DNA of 64,000 bases from Halichondria panicea (taxonomy: Eukaryota > Porifera > Demospongiae > Suberitida > Halichondriidae): the NCBI RefSeq assembly GCF_963675165.1, contig NC_087392.1, positions 1,255,001 to 1,319,000 of the forward strand, in the 5' to 3' direction. The number at the start of each line of letters is the position of its first letter. Position 1 is the stretch's first letter. A program made the position numbers and the translations under genes. The notes beneath the pieces were generated by a model. That model saw nothing but the letters and a program-made list of their open reading frames with translations, was not told the DNA's origin and searched no databases. Positions 38,230 to 48,894 of the stretch are shown in pieces.

Positions 38230-41200
38230 AAACGTCTCTCGTGTATGCATCCTCCTCTAGTGTCTATGGTCGATCAGCCCCCCTCCCCTTCAGCACTCTC
38301 ACACCTCCAAATCCTCCATCAAGTATCTATGCTGCCTCAAAGCAGACAAATGAACTGTTCTCTAAAACCTATTGCTCTCAATACGGCATCCGATCAATCG
38401 GGCTACGTTTATTCACCGTGTACGGACCCTGGGGAAGACCAGACATGGCTGTGTACAAGTTTACCGACAGCATTATCAACAAAAGACCTATACCAATGTT
38501 TACAGCATCGCAAGCACTAGAGAGAGATTTCACATTTGTTAACGACACAGTGGGTGTGTTTCTGGCGGCCCTAGACCACGCCTCCCAGTGTTGTGGGGAG
38601 GTGTACAATGCTGGTCTCGGAGAGCCAAAGAGTCTGTCCACACTAGTGAGGCTGCTGGAGGAGGAGCTCAACTCAACAGCAGACACAGTGAGTGAAACTG
38701 AATGCTTCATTGCTATTGCTATTAATTGTTGGAATTGATTGCACAAACTTTTCAGGCCTGGCTAATTAATCTCACAAATGATGTGCATTTGCTAAATTAA
38801 CATTCTGTATCAGTGTTTACTTTGTGGGTACGCATTTTCACTCTTTCAATGTATGGCAGGATCCGTCTCCTTTGATGTCATGTGACTTGCATGTGACCTG
38901 GGCGGATATGGAGGAAACAAAGAGAGTCTTGGGGTACACACCTCGCGTCAAATTGAGGGACGGTCTTCGAGAATTCATAGCGTGGTACAAACACTATCAC
39001 TCTCGGAATAAAACCAGTGAAAGATTGAAGTGAGTGTTGTTTGCAGTGACAATCTCTGTAGATTGATCTGTATAGAAACACGAGTAGAAATTACCGTGTG
39101 TGTCCACTTACATGTACGTAATAGTTTTGTAATGTTAATGTATGGTGGTTGTTGATAATAAACTTGTAGGTGTACAGACTACTTAACAATTAATTATAGC
39201 GCTACTACCACTTCAACTCTTTAATGTGTGGGGTTGTGTTTGCAGGGAGTTGTATGGGGAAGGGGAAGTTATTGCTACAATGGCAAAGGGAAACCTGGAG
39301 CAAAGAAACAGAAAGTACAGTGACCGGATCAATGGCCTTAAACAGTGGTTAGAGAGCTGACAGTGCCTATGTCAACTCATGGAGATATTCCTCCAATGTT
39401 CAGGTATTATCAGTATGCAGAAGATCGTGGGATTCCATTACCTGTCCTTACAAAGAAGAGATTCATCTTCTACCCAGGTAAAGTATTTCACCCAGTGCTC
39501 TATTATCACATCATGCAATGTGCTATCATGCTTGTGTAGGTAAGGAGTCACCTGGACACACTGTGATCAAGGCCCCTAGTTACAGAGGCAACCTGAAGGT
39601 ATTCACTCAGTAATTATCCACTTAGCAATGACACTTGAGAACAATTGTTGCAGCTTTTGGAGGAGCGTTGCCTGGCTACAGAGCAGTGTATAGCATTCAC
39701 TAGTTCTGGGGAGTTTAAGAACCGACTGACTCCCATGAATAAGTGGGTGGCTACACCACAAGAGGATGGGATGTATGTGGCAGGTGAGTGAATATGGATG
39801 TGCGGGGGTGGTGTGTGGGTGTGGGGTGTTTATAGGTGTGGTGGGTGAAGTACAAATGGTAATTGCAACTACGTACGTGTACATAATTATATTGAAGACA
39901 GTTACCAGGCCTAGTTGGCTATCTAGCGTTATTTTAGAGACAACCCAGCCTATCAGGAAACTATGGTTGCACATGTTTTTAATTAAGGTGCAATTGTCTT
40001 TGCAATTAATTTCCTTATATAACCTTCAGGAATGTTGAGCAAGTCTAAGGGCCAGGTACTCAGTTGTAGTGTACATTGTAGATGCATTGAAATGTACCTG
40101 TACTTGCTTTTTTTTTACTGTGAATTATTGTGTTGCAGACATAGACTTGTGTGCATCCGACCTACACTTCTGTGGAAAGCACTCGGATTGTGTTTACACA
40201 GGTGAGTGTGGTTGTAGCTACTGGGGTGCTCATTAAACACTTGTCTGTTTGTGTAGGACCTGCCAACTACACTTGTGCATGTCACCATGGCTACCTGAAG
40301 CTGGGGCAAAACTGTGTGGAAAGGTATAAACATTTCTGTGAACTTATTAACTCAATTAGCTGTGTCTTCGATTGCAGGTATGTGCAAGGTGATGTTGGAG
40401 CCACAGAGGAGGAGTGGATCTTGTCAGACCAGTTTGACGGGTTTAACTGGGAGGAGGAGATTCGAGGGAGACCATTTGTATTCTTCCAAGGCCTGGACTC
40501 CCCTGGAGGTGACTACCTGGTTGTAGAGGGGCGAAGTCTGGAGGAATTGAGGGATGTGTGTCTCTCCACTCGACACTGTCTGGCCTTCAACACTAACGGC
40601 ATTCTCAAGGACTCTCTGCGGCCACCTAGTGTGTGGGGCAGGTGGGCAGGGCCTCAATACCCCCAACACGGACTCTATGTCTTAGGTGAGACTATAGCTA
40701 GCTAGGCAAATTCAGTGCATGGAACCATACATAGATAATAGAGCACAGAAATGTCTCTATTATCTATGATGGAACTTACAAAATAGTACACTAATCTCTC
40801 ACTTGCATGTACCGTTGCTATCCGCTTACACGAACACACACACACTCTCTCACGTACTTTTGTATACATTCTCATATTCCTACACAAACGTACATTGTTC
40901 GGAGACATTGTGAGAGATTGCTCACACACCATTCACTCTCTCCCTCTACACAGATATCGACTATTGTAGCTTGAATTTGGAGCAATGTCCCCCTCACTCG
41001 CTCTGCCTGAGGCACTCTCCTGGTAACTACAGCTGTACCTGCACACCTCCCTGGATCCCCACCCATGACCACAGCTGTACTATTGACCTCGTACACATTA
41101 TACTGTCAACTGATTCGGAACAACTCCCCGGACTGATCAGTGTCATCAACTCCACCTTAAACCATACCCAACACTCGGAGCAAATTGTATTTCATATCGT

Positions 41201-42453
41201 ATTCATTGGAGAGCGATTCGTGATTGAATCCTATCTGAGTTGCTATGGCTACAGCGACCACCCACAGATTGACATCACCATATTCAATGCTAGCCTGATA
41301 ACAGAGCCTATTAAGGTGTACTCAAAAATCAGCCACGTTGGACACCTAGCCAGTACCGGAAATTTTGCAAGGTTCTACTTTCATCTCCTCTTTCCGGAGC
41401 TGAGTCGTGCAGTGTACCTGGATGTGGACACGGTTGTGTTAGGGGACATGGCGGAGGTTTGGAGCACGCTACAGACAACAAACACACTCTTGGTGGCTGC
41501 TCCAAGGTTAGCATGATGTTGAGTTGTGTCAGTAGACTTCTTAAACTGTATCTCTAAACAGTGAAATTGTTCCCTTATTGTATTATGTTTTTAAAACTCT
41601 AAAATTGTTCTGTAGAATCTCACCGACATATGGAGATATGTTGTCTGTACATGTCAAGACATTGTTTAGGGAACGGTTGGTTATTTATGGTCTATTTTGA
41701 AAGCTACAATCAAATTATTATTGTTTCACAGATACCAGAGGGAATTCAGATCTGATGATGTTACTTTCAATGCTGGCGTATACGGAGTTAACCTTGACCT
41801 TTGGCGAGAGAATCGTATCCATGACGAAGTAGCGTATTGGATGAACCAGGTATAACAATAATAATTATGTTCATTTGTTATTTTTACCACAATGCCACGT
41901 ACGCCACCCATACACCCACACACATTGTCTAACACCCCCTCCCCCCCACTCACACACAGCAAGCTAAAGCTCCACTGTGGAAGTATGGAACACAGCCAAT
42001 CATGTTGCTAGTGGCTCACAGACAATGGGGACACCTGGACCCACACTGGAATGTTAATGGTGACTCTAGCTATTGCCATAGTATCATTATCAGTGAGTTA
42101 CTGCATGATCTCTGCAGGACTGGGCTGGAACACGAAGATGAGCAGACGCGATGTGGATGAGGCAAAACTACTTCATTGGAGTGGGAAAGGTTCATGAATT
42201 CATTTTTCTTTGCATGCAAATTACTCACTATGCAGCTAAGAGCTAATTACAGTTTAAATAGTGGCTAATTCTGATATGTTGTGTCCATGCAGGAAAACCA
42301 TGGCTACCCAATGGACTATACAAAGATTTGTGGCATGCACACAATCCTCCGTCGTGCAGTGGGCACGGTCAATGCATCACCATGGAGACAGGCATCTATA
42401 CGTGCCGTTGTGACAATGGCCATATAGGAGAACTTTGCAGCCAACAAAACTGA
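37322..42453 (+). CDS. fused UDP-glucuronate 4-epimerase / PAN-EGF / GT8 galacturonosyltransferase-like protein, copy A (intact)
   Basis: Sixteen exons (37322-37427, 37555-37979, 38229-38687, 38860-39029, 39246-39347, 39404-39477, 39540-39598, 39654-39783, 40139-40201, 40257-40323, 40378-40685, 40954-41506, 41732-41849, 41960-42059, 42118-42189, 42293-42453) total 2967 nt, 988 residues. A signal anchor (residues ~10-32, LLLLLCVPSCVLVCTLLG) precedes an SDR epimerase: TGAAGFIG, HLAAQAGVRHS, ASSSSVYG, YAASK, TVYGPWGRPDM. This is the GAE (UDP-GlcA 4-epimerase) pattern. Two PAN-like Cys modules (FIFYPG..SPG and FVFFQG..SPG) each precede an EGF (DIDLC, DIDYC). The GT8 domain has DxD in YLDVDTVV, FNAGVYGVNLDLW, LWKYGTQP and HWSGKGKPW, as in plant GAUT/GATL enzymes. 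A last EGF (CSGHGQC) ends the protein. Inferred role: Golgi-lumen synthesis and transfer of UDP-GalA. The fusion depends on a 56-nt intron (39348-39403) containing the epimerase-frame TGA. Confidence 0.85.
38154..38227 (+). repeat. (CA)n microsatellite at the 3' splice site of intron 2, copy A
   Basis: About 37 CA/CG units run directly into the CAG of the exon 3 acceptor. The same position is occupied by (CA)n in copies B and C. Confidence 0.95.
39348..39403 (+). other. 56-nt intron joining the epimerase and transferase halves, containing a decoy stop
   Basis: Starts gttaga after an AG/TG exon end and ends ccaatgttcag. Reading through gives a stop (TGA 39358-39360) four codons past the exon end. 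Splicing joins TG to G as a Trp codon and keeps frame into YYQYAEDR. Copies B (48367-48410) and C (62558-62601) have the same junction as a 44-nt intron with the same in-frame TGA, giving Arg instead of Trp. Confidence 0.8.
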
Positions 42454-42763
42454 CCAATTTATACTGTAGCTGTATTCACAAATTAAAACAAAATTTAATC
42501 ATCAATGAAAGCACCACATGTCTAGCGCCTGGTGAGATGCCTAAGCTACATAACATAAAGCTACTATTTAATAGCTTTTATACATTAATTATTGCTGCAT
42601 GCAGGCAGAATCACAGGTAGCCAGCCTCCTTCAATTCACAAGGCCTCAGTTTAGTGCTGCCTGGAATCGAAGCTAAATCGGAGACTCAAGGAGTGGGTAA
42701 TGATCGGCCTTGTTAAAAACGATCTATGCCAAAAGTTCAAGTCTTGCATGTAGTTGGGCGGAG

Positions 42764-42930
42764 TCCAACCAACGAAGATGAGCGCAGCGTTGGTTTTAGC
42801 CTCGATTCCAGGCCGCAAAGAGAAAGGTGGAATCGAGGCTACGTTGGTTGGATTCGGCTCGCACAGCCAGCCCCGGATGTTTTCTATTTGAATGCTAGGT
42901 CGATAACTCGGGGCTGGTGCGAGGCTAATT
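42764..42930. repeat. nested inverted repeats (foldback) after copy A; duplicate at about 51649-51815
   Basis: Three mirrored pairs: ccaaccaacg/cgttggttgg, agcctcgattcca/tggaatcgaggct, and agccagccccg/cggggctggt. The stems would fold into a branched hairpin. The agcctcga motif recurs in the hairpins inside copies B and C (48840, 63028), suggesting one repeat family. Confidence 0.75.
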
Positions 42931-43057
42931 CGTTTTTTTTTTTTTTTTTGAAGTTTTATATAAGCAACTAGCTATCAATGCATGTAAGCTATCAATGCAT
43001 GTATATATATATACATGTAAATAATTATTGTTATTGAGAGTTGCTGCTAGTTCAGCT

Positions 43058-43680
43058 TCAGTTCAGTGGCACTCGGCCCTCTTGGCATGCCAGGTCCATT
43101 GTGTCGATGGATGTTATTGGATGGTGAATGCTTGATCTTGCACCTCTTAGGCACATTGTAGCTGAGTGTAGTAGAGAATAACTCAGTTTGCATCTGATCC
43201 AATGGATTATCTTACTGTATGTCTTGTTTTGTTTCTGAGCTGTCATTGAGGCTATTCTTTTGTAGACTACATTTGCAATTGGGCCCATTCCTCCTGATGT
43301 TGAGAAGACAAGGGGGGAGAAGGATCCATGCTCCACTTCTCTTATACTCCACTTCTCTTATATGTTCATCGTATGCTCTTTTCTTCTCTAGTTCGTTCTT
43401 CTTGTAGCATTGACTGAGGGAGGTATGTCGATGACTCTGCGCGAAAGGGCTGAACACCCTTATGTCAAAAAATGCGCGGTTCCGATCTCTTCCCCAGAAA
43501 TTATCTGCTGCAATATCTAGGCGGGCTCCTTCCTCTCTGTTTGCCGTTCTAAGTCTGAGTTGTTCTCCTGAGAGAGGTTGGAGTGGTGGTTCAGTTCCAA
43601 CGTTGTGGCAAACCTCAGTGAGGAAACCCGCTGTAATGTCCCTCAGTTCGTTGGTTGCAAAATTGAGTTAAGCCTGTGGG
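43058..43680 (-). pseudogene. decayed retroelement-type ORF, C-terminal part; duplicate at 51944-52566
   Basis: Minus-strand translation gives PPLQPLSGE, ARLDIAADNFWG, RAFFDIRVFSPFAQS, then after a frame shift HGSFSPLVFSTSGGMGP, YKRIASM and LRGARSS. I recognise this block as a C-terminal region often found in retroelement-derived ORFs of corals and sponges; I cannot assign the class. A 16-base tandem duplication (ataagagaagtggagt, about 43339-43370) breaks the frame. The same lesion is in the second spacer copy. Confidence 0.6.
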
Positions 43681-44199
43681 TAAAAAATAAATGTGGATAA
43701 GTACAGTGGCTGTGACGTAACATAATGTGAGGACTACTTATTGATTTACACAATAGATTTACCATTGAAAGCACTATCCATTAATACACACTCAAGCAAC
43801 AAGTCCCTCGGATCGGATACACACAAGTCCCTCGGATTGTAAACACATTCAGGCCACATAGTTCTCGGATCAGATACCACGTACTTACTCTGTGACCAAT
43901 TTTTGGCAAATGTCACAACAATACTTCCTTCCAGAGAGAATGGCACTGAACGTCGAACAGACACACCAACACTTTGAAGATGGCTTCACTCAGAGAAACA
44001 AGAGGAGAAATCACCATCACAACACTTCTTTCAGAGAGAGGTGCACTGGTACATGGTCCTGTCAAGCTTCACATCAATCAAGAAAGGGAGTGTCTGGAAA
44101 GCAGATGGACTTGCTCTGGGACTTGCCATAGCCGGTCGGTACGGTACCCACATAAAACACCAGCGTACAGACTAGACTATGGTAGGGTGGTTATTAAAC

Positions 44200-44963
44200 C
44201 ATAGATTGAAAAGGAAGGGGATTGGAAACGACCAGGCCTCCCTGTGTAAATGGTTGAAACACTCCGCGTTATGATTTCGCGATCGCGATTATTTTTGTTT
44301 TGACCGTACTCTGGTTGTATTTCAACTGTTTCTAGCTCTCCTATCCACTAGCGATCACTCAGAGGCTGGGAGGTTACTCTAGAGAAGTAAGTTTACACCA
44401 CTGACAAGCTCTAACTTGTCTAAGTCCGCTGTCTTTACTCTGTTTTTAGTTTTTGTTGAGTATAGCTTGAATTACTCCATGTCAACTTTTCTCTTTCCCT
44501 GCTGCGAAGCCTAAACAGCAAAATACATTGCTTGACTTGGTTATTATGTATCTAAGTGCTATATAGAATGGTTTCATGCCATGGATAAGCTTTACTGTTC
44601 ATAAACGTTTGCAGTATAGTCCTTCAAACTGCTTTAGTATACTTTTAGACACACCACGGGCCTTGACCTCTCACGACTTCATAGTAAGGGCTATTCCTTC
44701 TTTTATAGCATGTATTTAGTGGTTGCGTTGCTTAGTCGACCTTTTAGAGCTATATTCTCTTTACTTTTTAGAATATTCAACATTAAAAGTGATCAATTTC
44801 ACCATTTCTATTTCTTTATGTACAGCACATTGTATGGCAGCCAAGACAGGTAATGAGCATGCTGACTATAAAATAATCCCTTTGTAGTTTTAGCCACGCC
44901 CTATAACGCGGAGTGTTTCACGCAAACATTTTCGTTTCCAATCCCCTTCCTTTTCAATCTATG
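44200..44963. mobile_element. 764-bp non-autonomous DNA transposon with ~32-bp TIRs; duplicate at 53086-53849
   Basis: The left end starts catagattgaaaaggaagg and the right end is its reverse complement (ccttccttttcaatctatg); mirrored inner segments gaaacactccgcgttat and ataacgcggagtgtttc extend the symmetry. A direct duplication attaaac flanks it (44193-44199 and 44964-44970). No transposase is encoded. The superfamily is not clear from a 7-bp duplication. Confidence 0.85.
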
Positions 44964-46094
44964 ATTAAACGAAGAGTGACATAATTATTTGCGCGAGTCC
45001 CCACTCGCAGAAAATGCTCATTAAAACACTTGCGAATACATAGAAAAGAATGGACGAGTGCATGATTAATTTCACAGGAATTGAAAACACAAACAAATCT
45101 ACCTGTCACCGGTAGGTATGCAGAATAGCTCACAGTTTAAAGACTAAATCGTTTTGCTTGCCTACTGCTAACTGCAGCAAGATCTGGTGCTCAGTAGGTA
45201 TATATATACAATCTCAGCCTATCTGAGTCTGAGATAGAAAGGGTGCTTGAGTACCATGAGCCCCCCTGGCTGCGCTCCTGCTGACTGGCCTCTCCCGACC
45301 TCCAAGCTGCTTATCCTGCTATGTGTGCCTTCCTGTGTCCTAGTGTGCACTCTCCTGGGCTTGCATTCTACACAGACTGGTAAGTTTGACTGGGAAACCA
45401 CAAGTGTGCCTGCATGCACACACATTGCAATGCAGTGTTGGTTATTGTTATAATTTGCCACTGAGCTTCTCCCATACACATGCATACGTAACAAGAATAT
45501 CCACTGCAGATTTCGTTCGTCCCAAGGTTTACTGCACCCCTATCCCCACGCACACACTCATCACACACCCCCACTCTCAGCGGGTTGTCCTAGTAACGGG
45601 CGCTGCCGGATTTATTGGCTACCACGTCAGCCGAGCCCTGGTTGACAACTGGAAGGCCACTGTAGTCGGTCTAGACCTATTCACAGACTATTACGACCCT
45701 CAACTCAAGCATGACCGTGCAAACGAGCTAATCAAGATAGGGGTCACTATTCACCGGGGCGATGTCTGCGATACTCAACTTTTACTGCATCTGTTTGAGA
45801 GATACCAGTTCACAGACGTCATCCACCTTGCAGCTCAAGCAGGGGTCAGACACTCACTCAAGGACCCGGTCAGTTACGTGCGCAACAATATCCAGTGCTT
45901 TCAAGTTCTACTGGACACCCTGAAGCAATTCAATGTAAGTCACTAGTGAGTGTGTGTATTTTGATATACCAACAGTCTTATTGGTACAAACTGAATTAGT
46001 ACAAACTGAGATTCCCTGGAATGAAGCAATAATAATTATAGTTGGCATAAACATGCAGTAATTCTATACTGATAACTGCATGACTGTACACTAA

Positions 46095-46096
<2 letters not shown>

Positions 46097-46181
<85 letters not shown>
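46097..46181 (+). repeat. (CA)n microsatellite at the 3' splice site of intron 2, copy B
   Basis: About 42 CA units ending in the exon 3 acceptor CAG. Confidence 0.95.
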
Positions 46182-46183
<2 letters not shown>

Positions 46184-46234
46184 AAACGTCTCTTGTGTAT
46201 GCATCCTCCTCTAGTGTCTATGGTCGATCAGCCC

Positions 46235-47331
46235 CAGGGGCGTAGGCAGGAATTTGAGGAAGGGGGGGCTGAGCTGTAGGGCGAAATTTTTCGGCGACCG
46301 GAAGCCACACCCCTTAATTAATGACTCATTTCCGGGAAGTGAATTCTATATCCTGCCAACAATCAAGGGCTATAGCTAGCTAGCTATAGTTTCAGTCTAC
46401 GTGATGACGCCTGGCAAATTCATCAACAATGTCTTCAACTGATACGTCGATGTCTCTGTGTACATGAAGTAGAGCCAGGGAGGACAAGCGATCGTTCCCC
46501 ATGGTAGATCTGAGAGGGTTTTTTTATCCTTTTAAGTCCACTGAAACTTCTCTCTACAGAACAGGAGGTGACAGGCAGAGTACATAGGCACCAACAGCAA
46601 AACTCTAACTTTTTGTTGTCGGTTTTTTCAGCTGAGGGAAATGCAATGTACAACACCACGTCTTGGTTTGACTGATCTACAGCATGGACTTGTTTTGCTA
46701 TTGGTTGGCTGCTTGACAAACTGTAGAAACAGGCCGTGTATAGTTATAGTTGTACTTATAATATAATTTTATGATGTTACAATGTTATTGTTCTTGTAAA
46801 AACAAATAACAATTAATATGCATGAAACATTGCTAATAATTATTATTTATAGTGCTAACTACATGTGCATGTACAATGTAATAATGATAATGTAGCTGAT
46901 GAGTTACTTTGCTGGCTCTTCATCAGTACTCAGGCTGGCAGTACTAGAGCTTGCCCTTGAGAAGTAGCGGTCCAGTTTCTGTGACATGTCGCTGCTTTCA
47001 ATCAACCTTCTCAATCAACCTCTGTGGTAGATTATTAATCATGCAGTTGCACAGTGCATTGCGCATGTGCAAGAAATAGCCACACCTTGCTTCAATTAAT
47101 AATACTATAGAGCTAGCTAGCTAGCCGTAGCTAGCTAGCTTAGTTGCACTAAAGAATCAAAATTACTAGTATAGTATAGCTAGCTCTTGGACATGCTGTT
47201 TGTCTGCCACTAATCTATACCAGTAATTCCCAGGCTGAAGACTCATCAGAGAAGGTGGGGCTCTTAGTGTAGTTTTTGCAGAGAAAGGGGGGGCTCCAGC
47301 CCCCAAAGCCCCCCCCCTCCCTACGCCCCTG
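46235..47331 (-). mobile_element. hAT-type DNA transposon, deleted non-autonomous copy, inside exon 3 of copy B
   Basis: The ends are CAGGGGCGTAG and CTACGCCCCTG, perfect 11-bp inverted repeats of hAT type. The flanks are AGCCC (46230-46234) and AGCCCCCC (47332-47339); the uninterrupted sequence in copies A and C is a single AGCCCCCC, so this is an insertion with a 5-8 bp target duplication blurred by the C run. On the minus strand a remnant reads LPVTSCSVERSFSGLKRIK, the hAT C-terminal dimerisation block, then breaks at a T/A run; LALLHVHRDIDV continues in another frame. The rest of the transposase is missing. Confidence 0.9.
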
Positions 47332-48839
47332 AGCCCCCCTCCCCTTCAGCACTCTCACACCTCCTAATCCTCCATCAAATATCTATGCTGCCTCAAAGCA
47401 GACAAACGAACTGTTTTCCAAAACCTACTGCTCTCAATACGGCATCCAATCAATTGGGCTACGATTTTTCACTGTGTACGGACCCTGGGGAAGACCAGAC
47501 ATGGCTGTGTACAAGTTTACTGACAGCATTATCAACAAAAGACCTATACCAATGTTTACAGCATCGCAAGCACTAGAGAGAGATTTCACATTTGTTGACG
47601 ACATAGTGGGTGTGATTCTGGCAGCCCTAGACCACGCCCCCCAGTGTTGTGGGGAGGTGTACAATGCTGGTCTCGGAGAGCCAGAGAGTCTGTCCACACT
47701 AGTGAGGCTGCTGGAGGAGGAGCTCAATTCAACAGCAGACACAGTGAGTGAAACTGATCAATTCATTGCTTAATTCATTGCACAAGCTTTTCATGCCTGC
47801 ATGGCTAATCACAATCTCGCAAATGTTGTCTCAGATTCTGTATCAGTGTTCACTTTGTGGCTACACTGTATTGCAGGATCCGTCTCCTTTGTTATCATGT
47901 GACATGCATATGACCTGGGCGGACATGGAGGAAACAAAGAGAGTCTTGGGGTACACACCTCGTGTCAAATTGAGGGACGGTCTTCGAGAATTCATAGCGT
48001 GGTACAAACACTATCACTCTCAGAATAAAACCAGTGAAAGATTGAAGTGAGTGTTGTTTTTGCAGTGACAATCTCTGTAGATTGATTTGTATAGAAACAG
48101 GAGTAGATTCTGGTTGAAATTATCGTGTGTGTGCATTTACTTGTACGTAATAGTTATGTAATTGTTAATGTTGATTGTTGATACTAACTTGTAGGTGTAC
48201 AGATTACGTGACAATTAGCGCTATTACCACTTCAACTCTTTAATGTGTGGGGTTGTGTTTGCAGGGAGTTGTATGGGGAAGGGGAAGTTATTGCTACGAT
48301 GGCAAAGGGAAACCTGGAGCAAAGAAACAGAGAGTACAATGACAGAATCAATGGTCTTAAACAAAGGTTAGAGAGCTGACAGTGTCTATAGATATTCCTC
48401 CAATGTTCAGGTATTATCAGTATGCGAAAGATCGTGACATTCCATTACCTGTCCTTACAAAGAAGAGATTCATCTTCTACCCAGGTAAAGTATTTCCACC
48501 CAGTGCTCTATTATCACATCATGCAATGTGCTATCATGCTTGTGTAGGTAAGGAGTCACCTGGACACACTGTGATCAAGGCCCCTAGTTACAGAGGCAAC
48601 CTGAAGGTATTCACTCAGTAATTATCAGTAATTATCCACTTGGCGATGGCATTTGAGAACAATGGTTGCAGCTTTTGGAGGAGCGTTGCCTGGCTACAGA
48701 GCAGTGTATAGCATTCACTAGTTCTGGGGAGTTTAAGAACAGACTGACTCCCATGAATAAGTGGGTGGCTACACCACAAGAGGATGGGATGTATGTGGCA
48801 GGTGAGTGAATGGGTGTTTGCACGCATTGTGTGGGTGTG

Positions 48840-48894
48840 TAGCCTCGAGACCAGGCCGTTCGTTGTCTGAAAGAACGGCCTGGTCTCGAGGCTA
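48840..48894. repeat. 22-bp perfect-stem hairpin in intron 8 of copy B
   Basis: tagcctcgagaccaggccg and its complement flank an 11-base loop. The same hairpin is in copy C (63028-63082) but absent from copy A at the same place (39784-39840). Confidence 0.92.

Larger units (their letters stand above)
42454..45255. other. spacer between copies A and B, nearly identical to the B-C spacer
   Basis: 2.8 kb without a live gene. Holds a foldback sequence (about 42764-42930), a poly-T run (42933-42950), a decayed minus-strand retroelement ORF (43058-43680), a 764-bp TIR element (44200-44963) and the upstream region of copy B. The matching B-C spacer is 51339-54141. Confidence 0.85.

Noticed and set aside
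39358-39369. Stop codon separating two genes (epimerase and EGF/GT8)
   Set aside because: The TGA lies inside a short intron in all three copies; splicing joins the halves in frame.
43462-44204. Plus-strand frames of 60-80 codons in the spacer
   Set aside because: The first is antisense to the decayed retroelement ORF; the others (43892-44204) have no recognisable domain or splice partner.
46890-46905. CTGATGAG motif in the hAT-type element as a hammerhead core
   Set aside because: No matching GAAA and no three-stem fold around it.
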